From Muribaculaceae bacterium (lineage in GTDB: Bacteria; Bacteroidota; Bacteroidia; Bacteroidales; Muribaculaceae), in contig JAMPAX010000004.1 of assembly GCA_023667015.1 (NCBI GenBank), positions 62,001-126,000 on the forward strand: a DNA stretch of 64,000 nt. The letters are read 5' to 3'. Positions 33,103-41,946 of the stretch are shown here, one piece after another. Numbering within the stretch: position 1 is the stretch's first letter; the number at the start of each line of letters is the position of its first letter. The translations under genes were made by a program, and so were the position numbers. Under the pieces are notes generated by a model. It worked only from the letters and a program-made list of their open reading frames with translations. It did not search any database and had not been told where the DNA came from.

Positions 33103-34902
33103 TTAGAAAGTATAATTATAAGTTAGCGAGAAACCCTTAGAGGAAGGAACCTCACGGCATACGCCGCCTGAGCAGTCGTATCCGGCGCGGGTACGTCCGT
33201 AACCAAGGGTGAAGCGATTAGCCTTATAATTATAGGTAATCATCGCCTTGTAGTAGTTCTTCTTTGTCTCACCATTATTATAGGTGTCGGTGAAAGTAAA
33301 CATCCAGTGGGGAGCGAGCGAAAGTTCCACCAATCCACACATCCAATCGCCCTGATCTTGTTTTGTTCTCAAGTATTGGAGTTCCCAGCGGAGTTGAGTC
33401 TTGGATCGCATCTTCCACTGCCCCTCGAGGATGAAGATATTGGCAGTCACCATCGGTTCCATCTCCTTGCGGATATATTCCATGCTATATTTCTGGAATA
33501 GATAGAATAATGTAAACGAAAGGTGCTTGTTGAACTTCTTGTTAATTTCAAAGTTCAAGTCAGCATAATATAGCGAACCTATTTTCCAGAAAGGAGCGCT
33601 CGGGCCGCCGGTGCCAAACACTGGAGTATAGTTGCCGGTAGGGGTTCTCCAGTCAAGGCCGGAGATATAGCTTGCAGAGAGACGGACGTTTGTACCGTAC
33701 TTACCACCGAGCGGAGTTCCCTTCTTAAAAAGATAGCGCACCTCTCCTTGGAAAGCCCATTCACCATCATACTGCGTACCATAGGGATACATAGCAGCGA
33801 GGGTGTATGTCTGCGTCATTGTGAAGGGAGGCATAAAGCTCAGACGACCATTGTTGAGCAAATAGTCATTGACCTTTCTGTCTGAAAGCCAGCTCATATT
33901 TTCAGAGCGTTTACCCTGCAAGAATGCGGAGAAACCTTTCTTGGAATAAGAGAGAGTCAACATCTCAGCAGAACCGCGACCGTAGGTATAACCATTGATA
34001 ACGTTGGGAGCATTATTCTTGGTAGCATATTCACCCATGATGGTCAGATTGTGCAGACGGAGGTTGAATCTTCCATCGAAAGCAGCCTCATTAAGAGGGA
34101 GATTCAGACGATAAGCACCATTAGAGGAAGATATATCCTGATACTTTTGATGTTTACCAACATAGGAGAAACCGAGAGTTAAGCCATAATTGGAGCCGAA
34201 AGCCTTATTGAAAGACTCATCGAGCGACCATTCAGCATCGGCACCCCATACCCATGCCGGATTATGGTGCCAATAGTAGCGTTGTTTACCGGCAAGACCC
34301 GTTATATATAGACCGGACACGGGATTCATCTTAATACGACCTCCACGCAGGGCACCGTCGATACCCAAACCGCGATCCTGATAAGCACGGAGGATGAAAC
34401 CTGAGCCAAACTGCTCATAGAAATCACCGGCAGTCAGCTGATATCCTTTATAATTACCTGTTGCCCAGAAATAGGGTACACCCCACCCGGCATACAAGGG
34501 CTGGGTAGCAAAACCCGGAAGAGGCCACTTTGTAAATTGAAAACGACCACCGATAGCTACATACGGAGCAGAAACCGTAAGGTCGAAGAAAGTGTTGTTC
34601 CTGACGATATCGTCGAAATGGTCATTTTTAATGCCCGGGTCATACTCATTGAAATGGAATTCAGATTGAATGGCACCGGAAGCTCTGACCTTCTTCAGCC
34701 AGGAGCTTGTCTGAGGGTTGTAGACATCACCGGCGGCCATAACGGTTTGTCCCATGTAGGTACGTTCCGTCGGTGTTTTGAGAGTGTCAGTACTTGCAGA
34801 CACTTCCGCGGCATTCTCAGTGGGGGCGGCAAAACCCGCAAAGGGTAGCATAGCGCCGGCGAGAACAATTGGAATAGAGCGTTTAAAGGAATCGCGTATC
34901 AT
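33103..34902 (-). CDS. DUF6029 outer-membrane beta-barrel protein
   Basis: 599 residues: signal peptide (cleavage near AGFAAP), then a long beta-barrel pattern with alternating aromatic strands (GWGVPYFWATGNYKGYQLTAGDFYEQFGSG, and RGLGIDGALRGGR) and a final strand SLTYNYTF that ends in Phe. The family is specific to Bacteroidota and has no proven function. It lies between TlpA-like and Omp28-like thioredoxin-fold genes, a grouping that recurs in Bacteroidales, so a structural or export role linked to disulfide proteins is a fair guess but unproven. Two cysteines near the C-terminus (YDCSGGVCRE) could form a disulfide. Confidence 0.82.
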   Translation of the reverse strand: MIRDSFKRSIPIVLAGAMLPFAGFAAPTENAAEVSASTDTLKTPTERTYMGQTVMAAGDVYNPQTSSWLKKVRASGAIQSEFHFNEYDPGIKNDHFDDIVRNNTFFDLTVSAPYVAIGGRFQFTKWPLPGFATQPLYAGWGVPYFWATGNYKGYQLTAGDFYEQFGSGFILRAYQDRGLGIDGALRGGRIKMNPVSGLYITGLAGKQRYYWHHNPAWVWGADAEWSLDESFNKAFGSNYGLTLGFSYVGKHQKYQDISSSNGAYRLNLPLNEAAFDGRFNLRLHNLTIMGEYATKNNAPNVINGYTYGRGSAEMLTLSYSKKGFSAFLQGKRSENMSWLSDRKVNDYLLNNGRLSFMPPFTMTQTYTLAAMYPYGTQYDGEWAFQGEVRYLFKKGTPLGGKYGTNVRLSASYISGLDWRTPTGNYTPVFGTGGPSAPFWKIGSLYYADLNFEINKKFNKHLSFTLFYLFQKYSMEYIRKEMEPMVTANIFILEGQWKMRSKTQLRWELQYLRTKQDQGDWMCGLVELSLAPHWMFTFTDTYNNGETKKNYYKAMITYNYKANRFTLGYGRTRAGYDCSGGVCREVPSSKGFSLTYNYTF

Positions 34903-34970
34903 GATATAGATTCAGTTGTATCGGAATAAAGTAGGGGAGAGGAATACCTATTATATTAAATATACTCCGA

Positions 34971-35013
34971 CTCCGGAAGGGCCGCATAAAGGAATTTTGC
35001 GGCTCCTCCGGAG
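34971..35013 (-). promoter_or_regulatory. Stem-loop between TlpA-like and DUF6029 genes
   Basis: CTCCGGAAGGGCCGCA (34971-34986) pairs with TGCGGCTCCTCCGGAG (34998-35013), 14 of 16 bases, around an 11-base loop. It lies in a 157-base intra-operon gap and lacks a T run on the transcribed strand. It may tune read-through or mRNA stability. Confidence 0.55.
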
Positions 35014-35059
35014 GGGTAATTTTAGTTAGTTTACAATTGTTGGCATTTTGCCGTGGAAA

Positions 35060-35548
35060 TTATTTTTCCAGAGCAGCCTTGACAGCTTTGAGAACCTCCT
35101 CTTCGCCACCATCGGTGTAGCCCTGATGGCTCCATACGATGTTGCCGTTGCCGTCTACTACGAAAGCATGGGGGATATCATTTACACCCATCTGACGCTT
35201 GAATTCACTGTTGGTATCAAGAAGCACCTGATAGTCCCATCCTTTACCTTCTACGAAAGGTTTCACCTTCTGCGCATTCTGACCCTCATCAATGCTGACG
35301 GCAATGACGCGTACGCCGGTTTCATCCTGCCAGTCCTCATAGACTTCATTGATAGCCTTGAGTTCGCGATTGCACGGCTTGCACCAAGTAGCGAAGAAAC
35401 TAATGACGAAAGGCTTTCCATCATTACTGAGAGTAGCGGTATCAACGGACTTGCCGTCGATGTCCTTAAGGACAACAGAGGGGAGAGCAGCAGAGGCCAT
35501 AAGGGCTGTCATAGCAACAACTGCGGTGAGAAAAAATTTCTTAATCAT
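35060..35548 (-). CDS. TlpA-like periplasmic thioredoxin
   Basis: Periplasmic thiol-disulfide oxidoreductase of 162 residues: signal peptide (MIKKFFLTAVVAMTALMASA), then a TlpA/ResA-type fold with FFATWCKPCNREL (Cys56, Cys59) and the cis-proline loop GVNDIPHAFVVD. It is the first gene of the redox operon ending in dsbD, so it is probably kept reduced by DsbD. Substrates are unknown. About 370 bases upstream separate it from the divergent iorA. Confidence 0.92.
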   Translation of the reverse strand: MIKKFFLTAVVAMTALMASAALPSVVLKDIDGKSVDTATLSNDGKPFVISFFATWCKPCNRELKAINEVYEDWQDETGVRVIAVSIDEGQNAQKVKPFVEGKGWDYQVLLDTNSEFKRQMGVNDIPHAFVVDGNGNIVWSHQGYTDGGEEEVLKAVKAALEK

Positions 35549-35921
35549 AGTATGATGTTTGTAGGTTATTATTATGATTTATTGTCGTTTCTGCGACAAA
35601 GTTCAAAGAAACTATCTCGCAGAGAAAGAGATTTTGCGCTAAGTTACAAAAAAAATATCAAACTAATAAACAAAATCTGCAGTTTTTGTCATTTGCCAGC
35701 CCCCATTAAAGAAGGTTAACATCTTTTAGAGTTGGTAAACAGAGAAAGGTTTATTGTCACGATTGAAAATTGTTGAAACATCTTATGTAAAAAATTTGCT
35801 GAATACCGAAGTTTTTTCTATTTTTGCGGGTAGAATCGGTAATGTATGCTGATTCGCGAATTAAGACAACCTGTAGAAATATAAATACTCCGCGATTCGT
35901 TGCGGACCAATCTAATAATTC
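35549..35921. other. Divergent regulatory spacer
   Basis: 373 bases between the redox operon and the iorA operon, with no supportable gene. It holds the iorA promoter at 35795-35826 and, for the other strand, only weak boxes (CAAAGAAA near 35605). From the iorA promoter the leader would be about 90 bases long, with room for control that I cannot identify. Confidence 0.6.
35795..35826 (+). promoter_or_regulatory. Promoter of the iorAB operon
   Basis: TTTG (35795-35798), 20 bases, then TATTTTTG (35819-35826): a full Bacteroidota consensus promoter. Confidence 0.75.
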
Positions 35922-37550
35922 ATGAAAACGAAACAGCTTCTTTTAGGCGATGAAGCGCTGGCACTCGGTGCGCTCAACGCCGGACTTTCCGGAGCTTATG
36001 CCTATCCCGGAACTCCCTCCACTGAAATTCTGGAATATGTCCAGACCAACCCTCTGACCAAGGAGCGCAATATCCACTCTCACTGGTCGAGCAATGAAAA
36101 AACTGCCGTTGAGGAAGCTCTCGGCATGTCATATTGTGGCAAGCGTGCTATCGTATCCATGAAACACGTCGGGGTCAACGTGGCCGCCGACCCGTTTGTC
36201 AACTCCGGCATGACCGGTGCTAATGGTGGCCTGCTGGTTATCGCTGCCGATGACCCTTCTATGCACTCTTCACAGAACGAGCAAGATTCCCGTTTTTATG
36301 CAGACTTTGCATTCATCCCCGTGCTCGAACCCTCTTCCCAGCAGGAGGCTTACGACATGGCTGCATACGGCTTTGACCTCTCTGAGAAACATCAGATTCC
36401 GGTGATGGTACGCCTCGTGACTCGCTTGAGCCACTCCCGCGCTGTTGTAGAAACTGAAGACACCCCTCGCGAACAAAACAAGCTCCATTATCCCGAACAC
36501 CACGATCAGTGGGTTCTGATGCCGGCAATCTCCAAGCAGAGATACAAACGCCTCCTCAACGACTATGAATCACTGCGTGAGGCCGCTGAAACTTCCCCCT
36601 TCAACTCATATACAGATGGTACGGACCATTCACTGGGTATCATAGTCAGCGGTATCGCATACAATTATCTTACAGAACTCTTCCCTCAGGGATGTCCCTT
36701 CCCGGTAGTGAAGATATCCCAGTATCCGCTCCCCACAAAGATGATTACTCGCCTGTTTAAGGAGTGCGACGCTGTAGCAGTAATCGAAGAGGGACAGCCG
36801 CTGATTGAGAAACAGCTCCGCGGACTGCTCGATAGCAACGGCGTCATTTATGGAAAACTTTCCGGAGAAATGCCCCGCACCGGCGAGCTAACCCCCGACA
36901 ATGTGCGCGAAGGTTTGGCGAAAATCAAACCGGAACTTGACTATCTCAAGGCATCTGAGGCTCACGATGCATCTCAGGTAACGATGCCTCGTCCTCCCGC
37001 TCTCTGCCAGGGCTGCGGCCACCGCGACGTATACGCAGCTCTCAATGCAGCTCTCGAGGAGTATGAAAATCCGAAAGTATTCGGTGATATCGGCTGCTAT
37101 ACGCTCGGCTTCCTCTCTCCCTTCAATGCTATCGATAGCTGTGTAGATATGGGTGCCTCCATCACAATGGCCAAGGGAGCTGCTGATGCCGGACAGCATC
37201 CCTCCGTAGCTATCATCGGCGACTCCACATTTACTCATTCCGGAATGACCGGTCTGTTGGACGCCATCAACGAGAACTCACCGATGCTCGTCATCATCTC
37301 CGACAACCTCACCACCGGTATGACCGGCGGTCAAGACTCTCAGGGTACAGGTAAGCTCGAAGATATCTGCCTCGGTCTGGGAGCAGATCCGGCTCATGTA
37401 CGCACCATCGACTCCCTACCAAAGAACTTCGAGGAGATGAAAGCCCTCTTCAAGGAAGAAATGGACTATCAGGGACTTTCTGTTGTAGTAAGCCGCCGCG
37501 AATGCATCCAGACAGCACGCCGCCACGCCTCAACTAAAAAGAAAGCCTAA
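35922..37550 (+). CDS. iorA: Indolepyruvate ferredoxin oxidoreductase, alpha subunit
   Basis: Thiamine-diphosphate enzyme that oxidatively decarboxylates arylpyruvates to aryl-acetyl-CoA and reduces ferredoxin. 542 residues. The N-terminal pyrimidine domain starts LLLGDEALALGALNAG and AYPGTPSTE; the C-terminal TPP domain has CQGCGHRDVYAAL, FGDIGCYTLG and GDSTFTHSGMTG. It ends at RRECIQTARRHASTKKKA and has no eight-cysteine ferredoxin domain, which many archaeal and clostridial IorA proteins carry. An electron acceptor must be bound differently or be separate. iorB follows after 77 bases. Confidence 0.93.
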   Translation: MKTKQLLLGDEALALGALNAGLSGAYAYPGTPSTEILEYVQTNPLTKERNIHSHWSSNEKTAVEEALGMSYCGKRAIVSMKHVGVNVAADPFVNSGMTGANGGLLVIAADDPSMHSSQNEQDSRFYADFAFIPVLEPSSQQEAYDMAAYGFDLSEKHQIPVMVRLVTRLSHSRAVVETEDTPREQNKLHYPEHHDQWVLMPAISKQRYKRLLNDYESLREAAETSPFNSYTDGTDHSLGIIVSGIAYNYLTELFPQGCPFPVVKISQYPLPTKMITRLFKECDAVAVIEEGQPLIEKQLRGLLDSNGVIYGKLSGEMPRTGELTPDNVREGLAKIKPELDYLKASEAHDASQVTMPRPPALCQGCGHRDVYAALNAALEEYENPKVFGDIGCYTLGFLSPFNAIDSCVDMGASITMAKGAADAGQHPSVAIIGDSTFTHSGMTGLLDAINENSPMLVIISDNLTTGMTGGQDSQGTGKLEDICLGLGADPAHVRTIDSLPKNFEEMKALFKEEMDYQGLSVVVSRRECIQTARRHASTKKKA

Positions 37551-37627
37551 GGTACTTCACAACTCATAACTAATACTTATTACTTACTTAGCCCAACACT
37601 AAACTGGGCAAACCCAAAAGAATTATC

Positions 37628-38215
37628 ATGAAAACAGATATAGTATTGGCCGGCGTTGGCGGCCAGGGCATCCTCTCCATTGCCACAATCTTAGGAGCAG
37701 CCTCCCTTAAGGAGGGTCTGCATCTGAAACAAGCTGAAGTCCACGGAATGTCACAGCGCGGTGGCGACGTACAATCCAACCTGCGTATCTCCTCTGACCC
37801 CATCGCCTCCGACCTTATCCCCTTAGGTAAGGCCGACCTCATCGTATCGCTCGAGCCGATGGAGGCACTCCGCTATCTTCCCTACCTCTCGAAACAGGGC
37901 TGGATTGTTACCAATACCACACCCTTCATCAATATTGAGAAATACCCGGAGATGGAAACGCTCGAAAAAGAGCTTGCCCGCACCGAACATGTTGTAGCCT
38001 TTGATATGGACGCTCTCGCCAAGGAAGTGGCAACAGCACGTGCTTCTAATATGGTACTCCTCGGAGCTTGTGCACCTTTCGTAGGTCTTGAGACAGAGAA
38101 AATCGAAGAAGGGATTCGTATCGTCTTCGGCAAGAAAGGAGAAGCTATCGTAGAGTCCAACCTCAAGGCCTTCCGTGCCGGATTGGAGAAAGCAAAAGAA
38201 ATCGCTAATAAATAA
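37628..38215 (+). CDS. iorB: Indolepyruvate ferredoxin oxidoreductase, beta subunit
   Basis: Partner of IorA; the gamma-domain-type subunit of 2-oxoacid ferredoxin oxidoreductases that helps bind CoA. 195 residues. Motifs: DIVLAGVGGQGILSIATILG, KQAEVHGMSQRGGDVQS, and DLIVSLEPMEALRY. Standard length and complete. The aminotransferase gene follows after 15 bases, so transamination and oxidative decarboxylation are one operon. Confidence 0.95.
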   Translation: MKTDIVLAGVGGQGILSIATILGAASLKEGLHLKQAEVHGMSQRGGDVQSNLRISSDPIASDLIPLGKADLIVSLEPMEALRYLPYLSKQGWIVTNTTPFINIEKYPEMETLEKELARTEHVVAFDMDALAKEVATARASNMVLLGACAPFVGLETEKIEEGIRIVFGKKGEAIVESNLKAFRAGLEKAKEIANK

Positions 38216-38230
38216 TCCGCCGATATCGTC

Positions 38231-39583
38231 ATGTTTCCTATAGAACAAAAGACTCTCAACGAGGTACTCAACCGTCTTGAAATCCCCGATATCACGACAG
38301 CTACAATTCGCCAGATAGCATCCGTGGCCACTGAGCTTGAGAAAGAAGCCGGAGAAAAGTTTGTCCATCTGGAACTGGGCAATCCCGGTCTGCCTCCCAA
38401 CATTGTAGGTATTGAGGCAGAATGTGCAGCTCTGCGCAACGGATGCGCAGGCAGGTATCCCGACGTTGCGGGACTTCCGGAACTCAAAGAAAATGGCAGT
38501 CGTTTTATCAAGGCCTTCATCGGCGTAGACGTGCCCCCCTCCACAATCGTACCCACCACCGGATCCATGCAGGGAAGTTTCACTCTGATGACCCTGCTAA
38601 AAGACCGTCTCAAAGAGAAAGATACCCTGCTGATGCTCTATCCGGGATTCCCCGCCCAGCGCCATCAAGCAAAGGTTCTCGGCCTGAATCTTGACAGCTT
38701 CGATATCTACGAATATCGTGGTAAAGCCCTCGAGCCGATACTCGAAGAAAAGATGAAGAGCGGAAAGATTACTGCCATGATCTATTCCAATCCTAATAAT
38801 CCTGCATGGACAAACCTCACAGAAGAGGAGCTCGAGATTATCGGAAGATTAGCTACAAAATATGACGTCATCGTCATGGAAGACCTGGCCTACATGGGTA
38901 TGGACTTCCGCACTGACTTCAGCCGTCCCTTTGAGCCCCCGTATATCCCCACTGTTGCACGTTATACGGACAATTACATACTGTTGCTCTCCGGCTCCAA
39001 GATATTCAGCTATGCCGGACAGCGTATAGCCTTGGTATGCATGAGTCCATCAGTGTTCCACCGTCATTACGATTTCTTCCGCGACTTTTACGAAATGCCA
39101 GCTTTCGGTGATGCATATATATATGGTGTGCTCTATTGTGCTTCATCGGGGACAACACATTCCGCACAGTATGCTCTTTCAGCAATGATGAAAGCCGCCG
39201 TAGAAGGTAAACTCGACTTCGTAGGGGATTGTAGCGAATATGGCAGACGCGCAAAGCTCGCCAAGAAGGCATTCACCGACAATGGTTTTCATATCGTATA
39301 TAAGATTGACGGCACCCAGCCCATCTCCGATGGATTCTTCTTCACCGTGGGATATAAACAGATGACGGGCGAAGATCTTCAGGAAGCCCTAATGCGCTAC
39401 GGAATCTCTACCATCTCACTCCCCTCAACGGGTAGTGAACAGGAGGGTCTGCGAGTGACCGTTTCCACAATATCCAGCCTTGAAACCTTCGAAGCTCTCA
39501 CCGAACGTCTCACAGCCTTCAATCGAGATTATCAATCATCAAAAAACGAAAAGGTCAATGAACTCGAACTTCATGAGTGCTGA
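38231..39583 (+). CDS. Class I/II pyridoxal-phosphate aminotransferase
   Basis: 450 residues, PLP enzyme of fold type I. GNPGLPPN near the N-terminus, the YSNPNNPAWTNL segment, EDLAYMGMDF (PLP aspartate) and the Schiff-base lysine Lys257 in LLSGSKIFSYAGQRIAL. Its place directly behind iorAB suggests it makes the 2-oxoacid substrate, perhaps from aromatic amino acids; amino-acid specificity is inferred only from context. The last 26 bases overlap the CoA-transferase gene. Confidence 0.9.
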   Translation: MFPIEQKTLNEVLNRLEIPDITTATIRQIASVATELEKEAGEKFVHLELGNPGLPPNIVGIEAECAALRNGCAGRYPDVAGLPELKENGSRFIKAFIGVDVPPSTIVPTTGSMQGSFTLMTLLKDRLKEKDTLLMLYPGFPAQRHQAKVLGLNLDSFDIYEYRGKALEPILEEKMKSGKITAMIYSNPNNPAWTNLTEEELEIIGRLATKYDVIVMEDLAYMGMDFRTDFSRPFEPPYIPTVARYTDNYILLLSGSKIFSYAGQRIALVCMSPSVFHRHYDFFRDFYEMPAFGDAYIYGVLYCASSGTTHSAQYALSAMMKAAVEGKLDFVGDCSEYGRRAKLAKKAFTDNGFHIVYKIDGTQPISDGFFFTVGYKQMTGEDLQEALMRYGISTISLPSTGSEQEGLRVTVSTISSLETFEALTERLTAFNRDYQSSKNEKVNELELHEC

Positions 39584-40856
39584 TGAGGCCGTAAAACTCA
39601 TAGAAAGCGGCGACCACGTATATATCCAGGGGTCTACCTCCGTTCCGGAGGTACTCGTAGAGGCTCTTGCTCGTCGCGGCAATGAACTGCGCGATGTCAC
39701 TCTCTATTCTGCTTTCGCCGTTGCCAAGGGACCCGCTCCTTATTGCAAGCCGGAGTACAAAGAATCCTTCCTTGTAGACTCCTTTTTTGTGAGCAATTCC
39801 GTACGTCAGTGGATTGCTGAGGGCTACGGCACCATGACGCCACGCTTTCTGGGTGAAGTGCCGGCTCTTTTCCGCGATGGTACCTGTCGGGTGGATGTAG
39901 CACTTATCAACTGCTCGCTGCCCAACGAAGAGGGTTATGTCAGCTTCGGAGTATCGGCCGACTTGGCTACAGCAGCCGTAGAATGTGCCGACAGGGTCAT
40001 CGCTCAGATCAATCCCCACATGCCGTTCAGCTATGGCGACCCCGTAATCCATATTTCCAAACTTGCAGCAGCCGTGGAAGTTGACGAGCCCTTGGTAGAG
40101 GTGCCTACAGCCGTGCCCACCGATAAGGAAATTCGCATCGGTAATGCTATCGCAGAGCTTATTCCTGACGGTGCCACCCTTCAGATAGGAGTAGGAGGTA
40201 TCCCCAATGCCGTAATCCGCGCTTTGGAAAATCATAAGCATCTCGGACTTCACACTGAAGCTATGACCGATGGTGTGCTTCCTCTTCTGGAAAAAGGTAT
40301 CATCGACAACACTCAGAAGAAGGTCATGCCCGGCAAGAGTGTCGCATCGTTGGCTCTAGGTTCTCGTCGACTCTACGACTACATGAACTACAACAAAGAT
40401 ATAGTGTTTAAGGATGTAGCGTGGACCAACAATCCGTTTATCATCGCTCAGAATCCTAAGGTGATGTCAATTAACTCCTGTTTGGAAATCGACCTCACCG
40501 GTCAGGTATGTGCCGACTCTATCGGCACTAAGATATTCTCGAGCGTAGGAGGGCAGCACGATTTCGTCTACGGCTCGTCGCAGAGCGAAGGAGGTCTGAG
40601 CTTCTTAGCGATGCTCGCTACTACCAACAAGGGTATGAACAAAATCAAGCCCGTATTGACACCCGGTGCGGGAGTAGTGACAACTCGATTCCAGACCAAT
40701 TATGTAGTGACAGAATATGGAGCCGTAAATCTGCGAGGCAAAAATCTCGCAGAGAGGGCAAAGTTGATGATCAGCATCGCTGCGCCGGAGTTCCGAGAAG
40801 AGCTTGACCGAGCCGCTGCCGAACGATTCGGCTATTCATATCTCAGACTGAGATAA
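39558..40856 (+). CDS. Acetyl-CoA hydrolase/CoA-transferase family protein
   Basis: Moves CoA between acyl groups, for example propionyl-CoA or an aryl-acetyl-CoA to acetate or succinate. 432 residues from the ATG at 39558 (another ATG at 39573). Motifs: FMSADEAVKLIESGDHVYI, the catalytic glutamate segment LGLHTEAMTDG (Glu234, matching 4-hydroxybutyrate-CoA-transferase-like enzymes), GGQHDFVYGSSQSEGG, and the end VVTEYGAVNLRGK. The operon position says it finishes the iorAB pathway by freeing the acid and saving the CoA bond. It could also serve the nearby propionate route. Confidence 0.9.
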   Translation: MNSNFMSADEAVKLIESGDHVYIQGSTSVPEVLVEALARRGNELRDVTLYSAFAVAKGPAPYCKPEYKESFLVDSFFVSNSVRQWIAEGYGTMTPRFLGEVPALFRDGTCRVDVALINCSLPNEEGYVSFGVSADLATAAVECADRVIAQINPHMPFSYGDPVIHISKLAAAVEVDEPLVEVPTAVPTDKEIRIGNAIAELIPDGATLQIGVGGIPNAVIRALENHKHLGLHTEAMTDGVLPLLEKGIIDNTQKKVMPGKSVASLALGSRRLYDYMNYNKDIVFKDVAWTNNPFIIAQNPKVMSINSCLEIDLTGQVCADSIGTKIFSSVGGQHDFVYGSSQSEGGLSFLAMLATTNKGMNKIKPVLTPGAGVVTTRFQTNYVVTEYGAVNLRGKNLAERAKLMISIAAPEFREELDRAAAERFGYSYLRLR

Positions 40857-40887
40857 AAAAAGGGATTGCGAAGGCAATCCCTTTTTT
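40856..40887 (+). terminator. Intrinsic terminator after the CoA-transferase
   Basis: An A run plus GGGATTGC (40862-40869) pairs with GCAATCCC (40874-40881) around GAAG, followed by a T run. It overlaps the stop codon by one base. Confidence 0.92.
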
Positions 40888-40895
40888 ATTATCAG

Positions 40896-40934
40896 TTGAG
40901 GATTGAGGATTGAGGATTGAGGATTGAGGATTGA
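40896..40934. repeat. TTGAGGA heptamer microsatellite
   Basis: Five exact TTGAGGA units followed by TTGA, directly between the upstream terminator and the ftsE promoter. Such tracts can change length by slippage. Confidence 0.9.
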
Positions 40935-40948
40935 AAGTTGATGGATGA

Positions 40949-40979
40949 TTGTGAAAGTTGAAAAATATTATTAAATTTG
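40949..40979 (+). promoter_or_regulatory. Promoter of the ftsE-like gene
   Basis: TTG (40949-40951), 20 bases, then TAAATTTG (40972-40979), about 47 bases before the ATG at 41027. Confidence 0.55.
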
Positions 40980-41026
40980 CAATTAATGAGACTTTCACAT
41001 ATCTCCAACCATTACAGAGAGTCTCT

Positions 41027-41773
41027 ATGACAATCATGAGTGAAGATAACGAAATTGATAAAATAGAAGAATATGCCCTCGAAGAAGAGGACGTACAAAC
41101 CTCTGAGAGTGTTAAACATCTTGTAGAATACAAAGGCGTCGAGGTAGAGCGAGCCGACAAGCTCGTATTGCGAAACGTAGACTTCACCCTCGATCCTGGT
41201 GAGTTTGTATACCTTGTAGGGCGTGTAGGCAGTGGCAAAAGTTCTCTGATGAAAACCATGTATGCCGATGTGCCACTGACTCATGGAGACAAAGCGAAAG
41301 TGATGGGATTCGATTTGCTAAACATCAAGCGCAAGCAGATTCCCTATCTAAGACGCAAAATCGGAATCGTTTTCCAGGACTTCCAACTGCTGACCGACAG
41401 ATCTGTCAGTGCCAACCTACGTTTTGTACTGGAGGCCACCGGATGGAAATCGCGCACTGAAATCCAGCAACGAGTAGAGGAGGTATTGACAGCCGTGGGG
41501 ATGGACAACAAGAGCTATAAGATGCCCCACGAGCTCAGCGGTGGAGAGCAACAGCGAATCGTCATAGCACGAGCACTTCTCAATAAGCCGGATCTTATAC
41601 TTGCAGATGAGCCAACGGGAAATCTCGATCCGCAGACAGGCTACAACATTGTCACACTACTGCATGAGCTGAGCCACGCCGGACAGGCGATACTTATGGC
41701 CACCCACAACCTCCAGCTTGTAGACGACTTTCCGGCGCGCACGGTGAGATGTCGTGACAAACAGCTTGAATAA
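41027..41773 (+). CDS. ftsE: Cell-division ABC transporter ATP-binding protein FtsE
   Basis: ATPase partner of the membrane protein FtsX in division and cell-wall hydrolase control. 248 residues from the ATG at 41027. An acidic N-terminal extension of about 30 residues precedes the ABC domain: Walker [10 protein letters not shown] (Lys71), Q-loop FQDFQLL, signature LSGGEQQR, Walker [10 protein letters not shown] and the H-loop ATHN. No ftsX lies next to it. The similarity fits FtsE best, but LolD-like ATPases are close relatives, so the name is likely, not certain. Confidence 0.88.
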   Translation: MTIMSEDNEIDKIEEYALEEEDVQTSESVKHLVEYKGVEVERADKLVLRNVDFTLDPGEFVYLVGRVGSGKSSLMKTMYADVPLTHGDKAKVMGFDLLNIKRKQIPYLRRKIGIVFQDFQLLTDRSVSANLRFVLEATGWKSRTEIQQRVEEVLTAVGMDNKSYKMPHELSGGEQQRIVIARALLNKPDLILADEPTGNLDPQTGYNIVTLLHELSHAGQAILMATHNLQLVDDFPARTVRCRDKQLE

Positions 41774-41895
41774 CAACGAATCAATCGGCAATAAAATTCA
41801 AGCGCAACCTACTAATTTATAACATATTGCCTTATCAAGAGGCAATGAATTAAAGAAAATATTCCATAAAATTTTTCTTTTTCGCGAAAAGTATC

Positions 41896-41903
41896 TAATT
41901 TTG
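41896..41903 (+). promoter_or_regulatory. -7 box for mutA-mutB
   Basis: TAATTTTG, an exact match, 43 bases before the mutA ATG. The upstream T-rich stretch near 41872 may serve as the -33 element. Confidence 0.55.
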
Positions 41904-41946
41904 TGGAAAATACCAAGAAAACCCAACATCATATAGCTATATACAA

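Noticed and set aside
35048..35719. Plus-strand frame opposite the TlpA-like gene
   Set aside because: It has no recognisable domain, and the minus strand has a signal peptide and CKPC thioredoxin motif.
40896..40934. CRISPR-like array
   Set aside because: Units are seven bases with no spacers, so it is a plain microsatellite.
41836..41866. Riboswitch (for example cobalamin) upstream of mutA
   Set aside because: The leader is only about 40 bases after the -7 box, with one small ATTGCCT/AGGCAAT stem upstream of the promoter. No B12-box-like sequence was seen.
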